A stretch of DNA of 64,000 bases from Mycobacterium sp. 852013-51886_SCH5428379 (lineage in GTDB: Bacteria; Actinomycetota; Actinomycetes; Mycobacteriales; Mycobacteriaceae), in assembly GCF_001665575.1 (NCBI RefSeq), contig NZ_LZSU01000008.1:1-64000 (forward strand), written 5' to 3'. Below are positions 1-10,215 of this stretch, piece by piece. Within the stretch, counting starts at the first letter, position 1. Each line of letters starts with the position of its first letter. Made by a program: the position numbers and the translations under genes. A model generated the notes under the pieces. The model searched no databases and was not told the DNA's origin. It saw nothing but the letters and a program-made list of their open reading frames with translations.

Positions 1-444
1 CTCGACCCTTTTGTCACCCCAGCCCTGCAGACGGCGGGGATCGTGGCACAGTTCGGCATCGAGTTGGCGGCGGTGTTCCACGCTCAAACACGCCGATTCC
101 CGCACGATCACGGTGGCGCGCCATTCGGAGAGCTCCCCGGCCTGGAGGGCGGCCAACGTGCAGGGCATCTCGTGGACCAGGGCGCGGGCGAACCCGAGGT
201 GGCGTCCACCCTTGTTCGGGGAGTCCCGTCGGGCCAGGGCGATCTCGCCGGCCAACCCGCGTCCGCGTTTGTCGGCCGGTACGCCGGCGGCGGCTTCGGC
301 GGCCCGGCGTTTCTCGTCCAGCAGAGCAGTGAGGCGGGCCTGCGCGGCAGCGGCGACGGCCTTGGAGGTCTCCAGCGCGGCGATGCGCTCGATCAGCGCG
401 GCTTCATCCGCGTCGGGGTCCACCGCCACCAGCGTATCGAACAC
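1..444 (-). CDS. DUF222 / 13E12-repeat family HNH-type protein, N-terminal part (runs off the window)
   Basis: The reverse strand is open from a GTG at 444 to the window edge (148 codons). It begins VFDTLVAVDPDADEAA and ends ...DAELCHDPRRLQGWGDK, the alanine- and arginine-rich helical DUF222 region at the front of mycobacterial 13E12-repeat proteins. The C-terminal HNH nuclease part, if present, lies outside. The GTG start is chosen because it sits inside a perfect SOS box (437-452) exactly as in other members of the family, which begin M-F-D/E. DNA-damage induction is therefore expected. Its role is unproven; the family is usually described as HNH endonuclease-like. A second complete member lies at 51331-52704. 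Confidence 0.8.
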   Translation of the reverse strand, partial: MFDTLVAVDPDADEAALIERIAALETSKAVAAAAQARLTALLDEKRRAAEAAAGVPADKRGRGLAGEIALARRDSPNKGGRHLGFARALVHEMPCTLAALQAGELSEWRATVIVRESACLSVEHRRQLDAELCHDPRRLQGWGDKRVE

Positions 445-452
445 ATGTTCGA
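437..452. promoter_or_regulatory. LexA-binding SOS box, perfect match
   Basis: TCGAAC-ACAT-GTTCGA is an exact match to the mycobacterial SOS-box consensus TCGAAC-N4-GTTCGA. It overlaps the GTG start (442-444) of the reverse-strand 13E12 gene. It is also 40 bases before the start of the forward gene at 493, so LexA could affect both directions. Confidence 0.9.
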
Positions 453-480
453 TTGTACCAGAGCGCCAACACACGCCAGC

Positions 481-486
481 TACATT
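481..486 (+). promoter_or_regulatory. -10 element TACATT, leaderless start for the gene at 493
   Basis: TACATT followed by 6 nt and the GTG at 493. It fits the TANNNT-to-start spacing repeated across the window and supports this start over the upstream ATG at 445, which lies inside the SOS box. Confidence 0.55.
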
Positions 487-492
487 CGATCC

Positions 493-1455
493 GTGGTCGA
501 CGACCGACTCGCCGCATGGCTACTGGATTCAGACCCCGCCCTGCGTTGGCAGGTCGAACGGGATCTCCTCGGCGAGCCACCGGCGGTCTGGGCAGCCACC
601 CGTGCACGGACAGCGACTGAGGGGTTCGGCGCGCGACTACTGGCCCTGCAGGACGCCGACGGGCAGTGGGCCGGCGGCGCGTTCTTTCCCGCCGACTTCC
701 GCTTCGACGATCCGGCACCGGAGCCGGGACAACCCTGGACCGCGACCACGTGGAGCCTGAACTCACTGCGGGAATGGGGCGTCGACGCCGCGATTCTGCG
801 TGAGCGCCGCACCGTAGAGCGTCTCGACGCGCACTGCCGCTGGGAGTACGACGAGCTGCCCTACTGGGGCGGTGAGGTCGACTGCTGCATCAACGCCTGG
901 ACGCTCGCCAACGGGGTGTGGTTGGGCGCCGACGTCGCCGGTATCGCCGACTGGTTCACCGCCCACCAACTGGCCGACGGCGGCTGGAACTGCGACTGGG
1001 TGGAGGGTTCGGTCCGATCGTCGTTCCATTCGACACTGAACGCGCTGAAGGGCCTGTTGGCCTGGGAGATCGCCACCGGCGGTGACGCCACGACCCGTGC
1101 GGCACGCCACGCCGGTGAGGAATACCTGTTGCAACGCAACCTGTTCCGCCGGCTATCCACCGGAGAACCGGTCGGGCCGTGGGTGAGCCGATTCACCTAT
1201 CCCGACCGTTGGGTCTACAGCGTGCTCAACGCGGCCGACTATTTCCGGACGTCTTCCAAGTTCGACGGCACCGGTCCAGATCCTCGAATGGCCGAGGCGA
1301 TCGAGACCATCCGTGCCGCAGCGCAACCCGACGGCACCTGGTTGCAGGGCGGACGGCTTTCCGGCCGGGTCTGGTTCGAGGTCGACGCACCGGAGGGCCG
1401 GCCATCGAAGTGGCTCACCCTCATCGCCTCGAGGACGCTGGCGTGGTGGGAATGA
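493..1455 (+). CDS. Terpene cyclase / prenyltransferase-repeat fold protein (squalene-cyclase-like)
   Basis: 320 residues. Repeated short segments ending in DGxW-type turns (DADGQWAGG near residue 55, [10 protein letters not shown] near 165, PDGTWLQGG near 285) are typical of the alpha-alpha barrel of squalene/hopene cyclases and protein prenyltransferases. It is about half the length of a true squalene-hopene cyclase and I do not see a DxDD catalytic motif, so a cyclase reaction is not supported; a ligand-binding or hydrolase-associated barrel is equally possible. No signal peptide. The stop overlaps the gluQ start (ATGA), so the two are translationally coupled, although no functional link is obvious. 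Start GTG chosen from the TACATT element 6 nt upstream. Confidence 0.65.
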   Translation: MVDDRLAAWLLDSDPALRWQVERDLLGEPPAVWAATRARTATEGFGARLLALQDADGQWAGGAFFPADFRFDDPAPEPGQPWTATTWSLNSLREWGVDAAILRERRTVERLDAHCRWEYDELPYWGGEVDCCINAWTLANGVWLGADVAGIADWFTAHQLADGGWNCDWVEGSVRSSFHSTLNALKGLLAWEIATGGDATTRAARHAGEEYLLQRNLFRRLSTGEPVGPWVSRFTYPDRWVYSVLNAADYFRTSSKFDGTGPDPRMAEAIETIRAAAQPDGTWLQGGRLSGRVWFEVDAPEGRPSKWLTLIASRTLAWWE

Positions 1456-2324
1456 CCGCAGGCCGCTTCGCGCCCAGCCCGTCGGCGGACCTGCACATCG
1501 GCAATCTGCGCACCGCGGTGCTGGCGTGGCTGTTCGCCCGCTCCACCGGCCGCCGCTTCCTGATCCGCGTCGAGGATCTCGACGATCGCACCGCCACCGA
1601 CATCGGCCGCAGGCAACTCGAGGATCTCGCGGCGATCGGGCTCACCTGGGACGAACCGCCGCAGTGGCAGACCGGCCACCGCGCCCGCTACGACCGCGCC
1701 ATCGCCGAACTCACCGGCCGCGGCCTGCTGTATGAATGCTATTGCAGCAGAAAAGATATCGCTCAGGCACCGCGCGCCCCACACGCCCCGCAGGGCGCGT
1801 ATCCGGGCACCTGCCGCGACCTGACCCCCGACCAGCGGGCCCTGCGCCGCGCCGAGACCGGCCGCCCACCGGCGCTCCGCCTGCGCACCGACGTCCTCAC
1901 CCACACCGTCCACGACCTGGTGCACGGTGAATACACCGGCATCGTCGACGATTTCGTCATTCGGCGGGGTGACGGTGTCCCGGCCTACAACCTCGCCGTG
2001 GTGGTCGACGACGCCGCCTCCGGCGTCAACCAGGTGGTGCGCGGCGATGATCTGCTCAGTTCGTCGCCGCGGCAGGCACATCTCGCGCACCTGCTGGGCC
2101 ACCCCGAACCGACGTACGCCCACGTCGCCCTGGTGCTCAACGAGGACGGCGCGCGGTTGGCCAAACGCGACGGTGCGGTCACCCTCGCCGAGATCGGAGT
2201 GCCCACCGCATTGCGTCAGATCGCCGATTCGCTCGGCTATGCGGCTGCGGACCTGGAGAGCATGCTCGCCGAGTTCGACCCGGCCGCACTCCCCCGCGAG
2301 CCGTGGATCTACTCGCCGGCCTGA
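1452..2324 (+). CDS. gluQ: Glutamyl-Q tRNA(Asp) synthetase
   Basis: 290 residues, a truncated glutamyl-tRNA synthetase without the anticodon-binding domain. It begins [19 protein letters not shown], carrying the HIGH-type motif HIGN. The zinc site appears as YECYCSRKD...YPGTCRDL and the KMSKS-equivalent is LAKRDGA near residue 240. GluQ-type enzymes attach glutamate to the queuosine base of tRNA-Asp in the cytoplasm without needing tRNA for activation. The ATG overlaps the stop of the upstream gene. The only visible reason for this enzyme is queuosine, and a tgt gene lies 6 kb away at 8391-9620. Confidence 0.9.
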   Translation: MTAGRFAPSPSADLHIGNLRTAVLAWLFARSTGRRFLIRVEDLDDRTATDIGRRQLEDLAAIGLTWDEPPQWQTGHRARYDRAIAELTGRGLLYECYCSRKDIAQAPRAPHAPQGAYPGTCRDLTPDQRALRRAETGRPPALRLRTDVLTHTVHDLVHGEYTGIVDDFVIRRGDGVPAYNLAVVVDDAASGVNQVVRGDDLLSSSPRQAHLAHLLGHPEPTYAHVALVLNEDGARLAKRDGAVTLAEIGVPTALRQIADSLGYAAADLESMLAEFDPAALPREPWIYSPA

Positions 2325-2328
2325 GCGG

Positions 2329-3579
2329 TCAGTACTTCCCGAAGGCCAGTGCGACGTTGTGGCCGCCGAAACCGAACGAGTTGGCCACCGCGTAGCGGAA
2401 ATCGCCCCGGCGCGGTTCTCCGGCCACCACGTCGAGGGAGATCTCCGGATCGAGTTCGGTCAGGTTGAGCGTCGCCGGCACCACGCCGTCGCGCAGCGCC
2501 TGCACCGTCACCACCGCCTCCACCGCACCGGCGGCCCCGATGGAGTTGCCCAGCGCCGCCTTCGGCGCGTAGACGGCAGACGAATGCGAGCCGAGCGCCG
2601 CGGTGATCGCGGTGGCCTCGGTCCGGTCGCCGTCGACGGTCCCGGTGGCGTGGGCCTTGATCAGATCGACGTCACCCGGTGAGAGCCCGGCACGCTGTAG
2701 CGACCGCCGGATCGCCTCGGTGGCGGACTCGCCGGACGGATCGTTCGTCACCGGGTCGTAGCTGTCAGAGGTGATGCCTGCACCCATCAACCGGGCCAGG
2801 ACGGTCGCGCCACGCGCCTTGGCGTGTTCCTCGGTCTCGAGGATCATCAACGCCCCACCCTCGCCGAACACCAGTCCGTCGCGAGCGGCGTCGAACGGGC
2901 GGCACGCGCCCGCGGGGTCGTCATTGTGGGTCGAGAGCCGGCCCAGCCGCGCCAACGCCGCGATCGGCACGGACTCGATCTTGATCTCGACACCGCCGCA
3001 GATCGCCACGTCGGCCTCACCGAGGACGATCTGGCGCCACGCCTCGGCGATCCCGGCCGCCCCGGCCGCATCACCGAGCACCGGGGTGAGCACACCCGCC
3101 TTGGCCTTGTGATCCAGCCCCACCGCGGCGGCGGGGGCGTTGGGCATGAACATCTGCACGTCCAGCGGTGATGCCGCCCGCAGCCCCTTGGCCTGCAACG
3201 CGAAGTAGCGGTTGAGGATGTCCTCCGAGGCACCGAGGCCGATACCGATCGACACCATCAGGCGGGTGGCGTCCACCTCGGGGTCACCGGCGTTCGCCCA
3301 GGCGCGCCGGCCCAGCACCGTCGACATCTTCTGCTGGTAGGACAGCCGGCGCAGTTCGACGCGGTTCAGTTCGGATTCGAAGTTCTCCAGCAACTGGCCG
3401 CCGATGCGCACCGGCAGGTCGAATTCCTCGACGAACGGCGCGTCCAGCGCCCGGATACCGCTCTGTCCGGCGAGCAGTTTCTGCCAGGTGTCCTCCGCAT
3501 CCACCGACAGCGGGGTCGTCGATGCGATGCCGGTGACCACGACGTCGGGAAAGCCGGCCCCGGTGGCCAGCGCTGCCAT
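2329..3579 (-). CDS. KasA/KasB-like beta-ketoacyl-ACP synthase lacking the catalytic cysteine
   Basis: 416 residues with the full two-layer thiolase fold of KasA/KasB/FabF, ending FRYAVANSFGFGGHNVALAFGKY like KasA. The nucleophile position reads LTPVLGDAAGAAG: Asp170 stands where KasA has Cys171 (TPVSACSSGSE). The second active-site histidine is also changed, GNSIGA with Asn345 where KasA has GHSIGA; His310 (KAHATG) and the APK lysine are kept. It cannot form an acyl-enzyme thioester by the usual route. It may be a partner subunit like a chain-length factor, a decarboxylase, or a non-catalytic regulator. ATG at 3579 is used; GTG at 3588 with GAGG upstream is an alternative. Convergent with gluQ, 4 bases apart. 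Confidence 0.85.
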   Translation of the reverse strand: MAALATGAGFPDVVVTGIASTTPLSVDAEDTWQKLLAGQSGIRALDAPFVEEFDLPVRIGGQLLENFESELNRVELRRLSYQQKMSTVLGRRAWANAGDPEVDATRLMVSIGIGLGASEDILNRYFALQAKGLRAASPLDVQMFMPNAPAAAVGLDHKAKAGVLTPVLGDAAGAAGIAEAWRQIVLGEADVAICGGVEIKIESVPIAALARLGRLSTHNDDPAGACRPFDAARDGLVFGEGGALMILETEEHAKARGATVLARLMGAGITSDSYDPVTNDPSGESATEAIRRSLQRAGLSPGDVDLIKAHATGTVDGDRTEATAITAALGSHSSAVYAPKAALGNSIGAAGAVEAVVTVQALRDGVVPATLNLTELDPEISLDVVAGEPRRGDFRYAVANSFGFGGHNVALAFGKY

Positions 3580-3672
3580 TTCCGTCACTTGATTCCTCGA
3601 AAGGGTTCGTCGATGGGTACTGCTGGGCAACCTAACAGGTCCGGCGGGCATGATCGGCAGGCGAGGGAGACC

Positions 3673-4314
3673 ATGGCAAGTGAAGACGCGCACTTCTACC
3701 GGACGGCCGACGGCACGGGTCTGCCGCACGATCCGTTCAACGCCATCGTCGGACCGCGGCCCATCGGGTGGATATCGACGGTGGACGCGAACGGCACACC
3801 CAACCTGGCGCCGTACAGCTTCTTCAACGGTTTCAACTACCGCCCACCGGTGGTCGGCTTCGCCTCGATCGGCTGGAAGGACAGCGTCGCCAACATCGAG
3901 GCCACCCGCAATTTCGTGTGGAACCTCGCCACCCGCGACCTCGCCGAGGCGATGAACGAGACGTCCGCCTCCGTCCCGGCCTCCGACGACGAATTCGAAC
4001 TCGGGCGACTCTCGGCCGTACCGTCCGCACTGGTCGACGCACCGCGGGTCCTGGAGAGCCCGGTGAACTTCGAGTGCGTGCTCACCCAGCTGATCCAGCT
4101 CACCGACGCCGACGGCGCCGAGATCCCCAGCTGGCTGGTGCTGGGGCAGGTCGTCGCCGCGCACATCGACAGGCGGTATCTGGTGGACGGCGTGTACGAC
4201 ACCGCCGGCCCGGTCCCCATCCTGCGGGCCGGTGGCCCGGCCGATTACGTTGCCGTGGAGCGGGACTCGATGTTCAAGATGGTGCGTCCCGACGACCGCA
4301 ACCGCTCAGGGTGA
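3673..4314 (+). CDS. Flavin reductase-like FMN-binding protein
   Basis: 213 residues, cytoplasmic. The split-barrel flavin reductase domain covers most of the protein: DPFNAIVGPRPIGWISTVD, PYSFFNGFNYRPPVVGFASIG and NFVWNLATRDLAEAMNETS follow the order of flavin reductase/FMN-binding proteins of the NADPH:FMN oxidoreductase-like group. It probably binds FMN and supplies reduced flavin or reduces a small molecule; the partner is unknown. GAGGGAGA lies 5-8 nt before the ATG, so this gene has a classical ribosome binding site. It is 44 nt upstream of the ABC importer gene, which has its own promoter. Confidence 0.75.
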   Translation: MASEDAHFYRTADGTGLPHDPFNAIVGPRPIGWISTVDANGTPNLAPYSFFNGFNYRPPVVGFASIGWKDSVANIEATRNFVWNLATRDLAEAMNETSASVPASDDEFELGRLSAVPSALVDAPRVLESPVNFECVLTQLIQLTDADGAEIPSWLVLGQVVAAHIDRRYLVDGVYDTAGPVPILRAGGPADYVAVERDSMFKMVRPDDRNRSG

Positions 4315-4346
4315 GCTGAAGTCTTCTCTCCCGCCCCGCTGCTTGC

Positions 4347-4352
4347 TAGCGT
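4347..4352 (+). promoter_or_regulatory. -10 element TAGCGT, leaderless start for the ABC importer gene at 4359
   Basis: TAGCGT, 6 nt, then GTG at 4359. No Shine-Dalgarno sequence is present in the short leader. Confidence 0.55.
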
Positions 4353-4358
4353 CCGGCG

Positions 4359-5858
4359 GTGAGGTTTGCGCGAAAAGCCGTACTGGCGGCGGTCCTGCTC
4401 GTGGTGCTGACCGTATCCGCCTGCGGCGGCTCGGCCGACCGCGGCGACGATCCCATCAAATCCGCCGGTGTGCTGCGCGTCGGGACGGAGGGTGTGTACG
4501 CACCGTTCAGCTACCACGATCCGGCCACCGGCGAACTCGTCGGCTACGACGTCGACGTGGCGAAGGCTGTTGCCGACAACCTGGGTGTGCGCGTCGAGTT
4601 CGTCGAGACGCCTTGGGATTCGATATTCGCCGCGTTGGAGGCCAACAGGTTCGACGTGGTCGCCAACCAAGTCACGATCAACCCCGAGCGGCAGGCCAAA
4701 TACGATCTCTCCCAGCCGTATTCGGTGGGTGAGGGCGTGATCGTCACGCGAGCCGACGACGACTCGATCACCTCGCTGGCCGACGTCAGAGGTAAGACCG
4801 CCGCCGAGAACGCCACCAGCAACTGGTCGCAGGTGGCCCGCGACGCCGGCGCGAACGTCGAGGCGGTCGAGGGCTTCACCCAGGCCATCACCCTGCTCAA
4901 CCAGGGCCGGGTGGACGTCGTCATCAATGACAGCATCGCGGTGTACGCCTATCTCGCCGAGACCGGCGACCAGAGCGTCAAGATCGCCGCCACCGTGGGA
5001 GAGAAGAGCGAACAGGGTTTCGCCGCGCGCAAGGACAGCGGTCTGCTGCCCGAACTCAACGAAGCCCTCGACCGACTGCGCGCCGACGGCACTCTCACCG
5101 AGATCTCGCAGCGCTACCTCAAGGCCGACGCCACGGGCGGCCCGCAGGGCGCCGAGCCCCCACCCGCCGGTGCCCAGGCGCAGCCACCGCAGGCGCGCTC
5201 CACGTGGCAGCTCGTCCTGGACAACCTGTGGCCACTGGCCCGGGCCGCATTGACGATGACGATTCCGCTGACGATCATCAGCTTCGCGATCGGCCTGGTC
5301 ATCGCGCTGGCGGTGGCGCTGGCGCGATTGTCGACGAATGTGGTGCTGACCAATGTCGCCCGCTTCTACATCTCCGTCATCCGCGGTACCCCGCTGCTGG
5401 TCCAGCTGTTCATCGTGTTCTTCGCGCTGCCCGAGTTCGGCGTGCGGATCGACCCGTTCCCCGCTGCGGTCATCGCGTTCAGCCTGAACGTGGGCGGCTA
5501 CGCCGCCGAGATCATCCGCAGCGCCATCCAGAGCATCCCCAAGGGCCAGTGGGAGGCCGCGCAGACCATCGGGCTGACCTACACCGGGGCGTTGCGGCGC
5601 ATCATCCTGCCGCAGGCTGCCCGGGTGGCGGTGCCGCCGCTGTCGAACACCCTGATCTCGCTGGTCAAAGACACCTCGCTGGCCTCGACGATCCTGGTCA
5701 CCGAGCTGTTGCGCCAGGCCCAGATCGTCGCGGCGCCCACCTTCGAGTTCTTCGCCCTGTACGGCACGGCCGCCGTGTACTACTGGGTGATCTGCCTGGT
5801 GCTGTCGTTCGGCCAGAGCCGCGTCGAACACCGACTGGAAAGGTACGTGGCCAGATGA
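4359..5858 (+). CDS. Polar amino acid ABC importer, fused substrate-binding protein and permease (lipoprotein)
   Basis: 499 residues. Residues 1-22 form a lipoprotein signal ending LTVSAC, so the N-terminus is predicted to be lipid-anchored outside. Residues about 35-260 are a family 3 solute-binding domain (VGTEGVYAPFSYHDP, VGYDVDVAKAVAD, FDVVANQVTINPERQAKYD). After a Pro/Ala/Gln linker, residues about 285-499 form a HisM/GlnP-type permease with the EAA-like segment WEAAQTIGLTYTGALRRIILPQA. Such fusions import polar amino acids, cystine or glutamine-like compounds. The end overlaps the ATPase start (ATGA). The next coupled genes suggest an amino acid or amine as substrate; this is inference. 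Confidence 0.9.
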   Translation: MRFARKAVLAAVLLVVLTVSACGGSADRGDDPIKSAGVLRVGTEGVYAPFSYHDPATGELVGYDVDVAKAVADNLGVRVEFVETPWDSIFAALEANRFDVVANQVTINPERQAKYDLSQPYSVGEGVIVTRADDDSITSLADVRGKTAAENATSNWSQVARDAGANVEAVEGFTQAITLLNQGRVDVVINDSIAVYAYLAETGDQSVKIAATVGEKSEQGFAARKDSGLLPELNEALDRLRADGTLTEISQRYLKADATGGPQGAEPPPAGAQAQPPQARSTWQLVLDNLWPLARAALTMTIPLTIISFAIGLVIALAVALARLSTNVVLTNVARFYISVIRGTPLLVQLFIVFFALPEFGVRIDPFPAAVIAFSLNVGGYAAEIIRSAIQSIPKGQWEAAQTIGLTYTGALRRIILPQAARVAVPPLSNTLISLVKDTSLASTILVTELLRQAQIVAAPTFEFFALYGTAAVYYWVICLVLSFGQSRVEHRLERYVAR

Positions 5859-6619
5859 GCGACGATCAGGTGGTCGCCGAAGGTGTGCGAAAGGCCTTCG
5901 GAGACCTGCAGGTGCTCAAGGACGTCTCGTTCCGTGTCGCCGCCGGATCGGTGACGACGGTGATCGGACCGTCGGGTTCGGGGAAGACGACACTGCTGCG
6001 CGCGCTGAACGCTCTCGAGGTACCTGACGCCGGCGTGATCCGGGTGGGCGGCGAGGACGGCGTCGAGATCGACTTCTCCAAACCGGTGTCCAAAGACGAG
6101 CTCCGGCGGTACCGAGCCCGGAGCGGGTTCGTGTTCCAGTCACACAATCTGTTCCCGCACAAGACCGTGCTGCAGAACGTCACCGAGGGCCCGATCATCG
6201 TGCAGAAGCGGCCGAAGGACGAAGCCGAGGCCGCCGCCGTCGAACTGCTCGACCAGGTCGGGCTCGCCGACAAACGCGATCAGTACCCGTACCAGCTCTC
6301 CGGCGGTCAACAGCAGCGCGTCGGCATCGCCCGAGCGCTGGCGCTGCGGCCGAAGGTCGTGCTGGTCGACGAGCCCACCTCCGCGCTGGACCCCGAACTC
6401 GTCGGTGAAGTGCTGTCGGTCATCAAGGATCTCGCCGTCGAGGGGTGGACGCTCGTGGTCGTCACCCACGAGATCCAGTTCGCCCGCCAGGTGTCGAATC
6501 AGGTGCTGTTCACCGAGGGCGGCGTGATCCTCGAACAGGGCCCGCCCGAGCAGGTTATCGGTGCGCCGAAACAGAACCGCACCAGGCAGTTCCTCGACCG
6601 AATCCTCAACCCGCTGTAG
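5855..6619 (+). CDS. Polar amino acid ABC importer ATP-binding protein
   Basis: 254 residues, GlnQ/HisP type. Walker A is GPSGSGKTT (near residue 36), the signature is LSGGQQQR and Walker B is VVLVDEPTSALD, followed by the switch histidine in VVTHE. It powers the fused binding protein-permease encoded immediately upstream, whose stop codon it overlaps by four bases. A complete importer is therefore made from these two genes. Confidence 0.92.
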   Translation: MSDDQVVAEGVRKAFGDLQVLKDVSFRVAAGSVTTVIGPSGSGKTTLLRALNALEVPDAGVIRVGGEDGVEIDFSKPVSKDELRRYRARSGFVFQSHNLFPHKTVLQNVTEGPIIVQKRPKDEAEAAAVELLDQVGLADKRDQYPYQLSGGQQQRVGIARALALRPKVVLVDEPTSALDPELVGEVLSVIKDLAVEGWTLVVVTHEIQFARQVSNQVLFTEGGVILEQGPPEQVIGAPKQNRTRQFLDRILNPL

Positions 6620-6643
6620 AGCTGCCGTGAGAAGGTGTCCCCC

Positions 6644-8010
6644 ATGGCGAGCCACGAAGCGGACGTCCTCATCGTCGGTGCGGGACTGTCGGGGCTGATC
6701 GCTGCCCGCACGGTGCTGGCCGCCGGACTCACCCCGCTGATCCTCGAGGCCGACGACCGGGTCGGTGGGCGCATACTCACCGAGGAGCTCGGCGGGCTGC
6801 CGATGGAGTTGGGCGCACAGTGGATCGGTGACACCCACCACCGGATGTTCGCCCTGGCCGCCGAACTCGGCGTCGAGACCTATCCCCAGTTCGACGACGG
6901 TGAGACCACCTACGAGCTGGCCGGCACGGGTGTGTTGCGCGGCAACGAATTCCACGACCGGTTCGGCGCGGAGCTCACCGAACTCGAGAAGGTGCTGCGC
7001 CGGATCGACGAACTGGCCGCCGACGTCGACCCTGCGGCCCCATGGACGGCGCCGCAGGCCGCCGAATGGGATGCGATCACCGCGGGCGCCTGGTACGACG
7101 CGCAGGGGCTGTCACCGGTGGCCCGCACGCTGTTGGAGATCTGCACCGTCGGCATCCTCGCCGTGCCGACCGTCGAGGTGTCGTTCCTGCATCTGCTCTT
7201 CACGGTTCAGACATGCGGCGTCACCGCAGAGTTGTTCGCCGAGTCCGAAGGCGGCGCCCAAACCACCCGCTTCGTCGGCGGCACCGCGGAGATCCCGAAC
7301 CGGTTGGCCGCGTTGCTCTCCGAGCATCTGGTCATGGAATCACCGGTCCAGCTCATCGAATACCGCCCCGACAGCGTGACGGTGCACTGCCGCGGGGGCC
7401 GGACCGCCCGCGGGCGCCGGGTGATCGTGGCGGTCTCCCCCATGCTCGCCGGCCGGATCATGTACGACCCGCCGCTGTCCGGATACCGCGACCAGCTCAC
7501 GCAGCGGATGCCGAATTCGGCGGCGATGAAGGCGTTCTTCGTCTATGACGAGCCGTTCTGGCGGCACGACGGACTCAACGGGCAGCTGATCTCCGACGTC
7601 GGACCCGCCCGGATGTCCAACGACACCTGCATCCAGGGCGACGATCACGGTGTGATCCTGCTGTTCCTCGAAGGAGAACAGGCCCGCACCCACGCGCACT
7701 GGTCTGAGGAGGACCGGCGAGCCGCGCTGACCGCCGAACTTGTGCGCCATTTCGGCGAGCGCGCCGCGCAGCCGCTCCAGTACATCGACGGTGAGTGGGG
7801 CAGCCGACAGTGGACCCGCGGCTGCTACAACGCCAACTGCGGGCCGCTGGTGTGGACGACGTACGGCCCCGCGCTCGCGGAACCGATCGGCCCCATCCAC
7901 TGGGCCTCCACCGACACTGCCACACAGTGGAGTGCCTACATGGAGGGTGCGGTGGAGGCGGGTGAGCGGGCGGCGCGGGAAGTGATCGGAGAACTCACGG
8001 AGGTGGCGAA

Positions 8011-8014
<4 letters not shown>
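6644..8014 (+). CDS. Flavin-dependent monoamine oxidase family protein
   Basis: 456 residues. The N-terminal dinucleotide site is DVLIVGAGLSGLIAARTVLAAG followed by the acidic end of beta-2 (LILEADDRVGGRI). GGLPMELGAQWIGDTHHRM and the C-terminal THWASTDTA-like stretch (IHWASTDTATQWSAYMEGAVEAG) are typical of amine oxidases that contact the FAD. It should oxidise a primary amine to an aldehyde with release of ammonia and hydrogen peroxide. ATG 6644 is preferred over GTG 6635 because AGAAGG lies about 9 nt upstream. It follows the importer by 24 nt and overlaps the DUF1304 gene, suggesting uptake and oxidation of an amine or amino acid. Confidence 0.85.
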
Positions 8015-9629
<1,615 letters not shown>

Positions 9630-9650
9630 TCAACACCGCTGACCGGTTTT

Positions 9651-9674
9651 CTGCGAATCGCATGACCTGCGAAT
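9651..9674. repeat. Direct repeat CTGCGAAT x2 in the tgt-lpqH divergent region
   Basis: CTGCGAAT occurs at 9651-9658 and 9667-9674, start-to-start spacing 16 bases. A -10-like CATACT follows at 9686-9691 facing lpqH, so the repeats would cover the -35 region. Could be an operator; no protein can be named. Confidence 0.3.
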
Positions 9675-9747
9675 ATGCGCCGCACCATACTGCTGAGGAT
9701 GGTCCGGGTCCCGAGCCCGGATCGCCGAACGAAGGAGAACAGGTGTG

Positions 9748-10215
9748 ATGCAACGATTGCTGGTGGTTTCCGGTGGCGCCGCGGCGCTCATCGCCGGCCT
9801 CGTGGGCTGTTCCTCGGACAGCGGATCGTCGGAGTCGACCTCGTCGAGCAACACGGCGAACGCCACCTCGGCGCAGTCAGAGGCCAAGGTGACCATCGAC
9901 GGCCAGGATCAGAACATTCAGGGCACGGTCGCCTGCACCTCGATGGGCGGCAACCTCAACATCGCGATCGGTCAGGCCACCACCGGAATCGGTGCGGTGG
10001 TCACCGAGGCCGACCCGCCCGCCGTGCAGTCGGTCGGACTGGGCAACGTCAACGGCGTCACCCTCGGATTCCAGCAGGGCACCGGCCAGGGCAACGCCGA
10101 GGTCGAGAAAGACGACAAGACCTACACCATCAAGGGCAACGCCACCGGGGTGGACATGGCCAATCCCATGCAGCCGGTGACGAAACCGTTCGAGATCGAG
10201 GTCACCTGCCCGTAG
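9748..10215 (+). CDS. lpqH: 19 kDa lipoprotein antigen LpqH
   Basis: 155 residues. Signal peptide with lipobox LVGC at about residue 21, then a Ser/Thr/Ala-rich linker and the LpqH core: [59 protein letters not shown]. The two core cysteines (VACTS and VTCP) are kept. LpqH is an abundant surface lipoprotein of mycobacteria and a TLR2 agonist in pathogens; its physiological role is unclear. GAAGGAG lies upstream; GTG 9745 gives slightly better spacing and is an alternative start. Its end overlaps the convergent reactivase gene by 14 bases. Confidence 0.93.
   Translation: MQRLLVVSGGAAALIAGLVGCSSDSGSSESTSSSNTANATSAQSEAKVTIDGQDQNIQGTVACTSMGGNLNIAIGQATTGIGAVVTEADPPAVQSVGLGNVNGVTLGFQQGTGQGNAEVEKDDKTYTIKGNATGVDMANPMQPVTKPFEIEVTCP

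Noticed and set aside
43-492. N-terminal extension of the gene at 493 back to position 43
   Set aside because: The extension is antisense to the 13E12 gene and runs through its SOS box; the TACATT-GTG start at 493 is far better.
4245-5831. 528-codon open frame on the reverse strand across the amino acid importer gene
   Set aside because: Shadow of a high-GC gene: composition rich in His/Gln/Asp/Arg/Gly without any domain, and it lies entirely opposite a clear ABC transporter gene.
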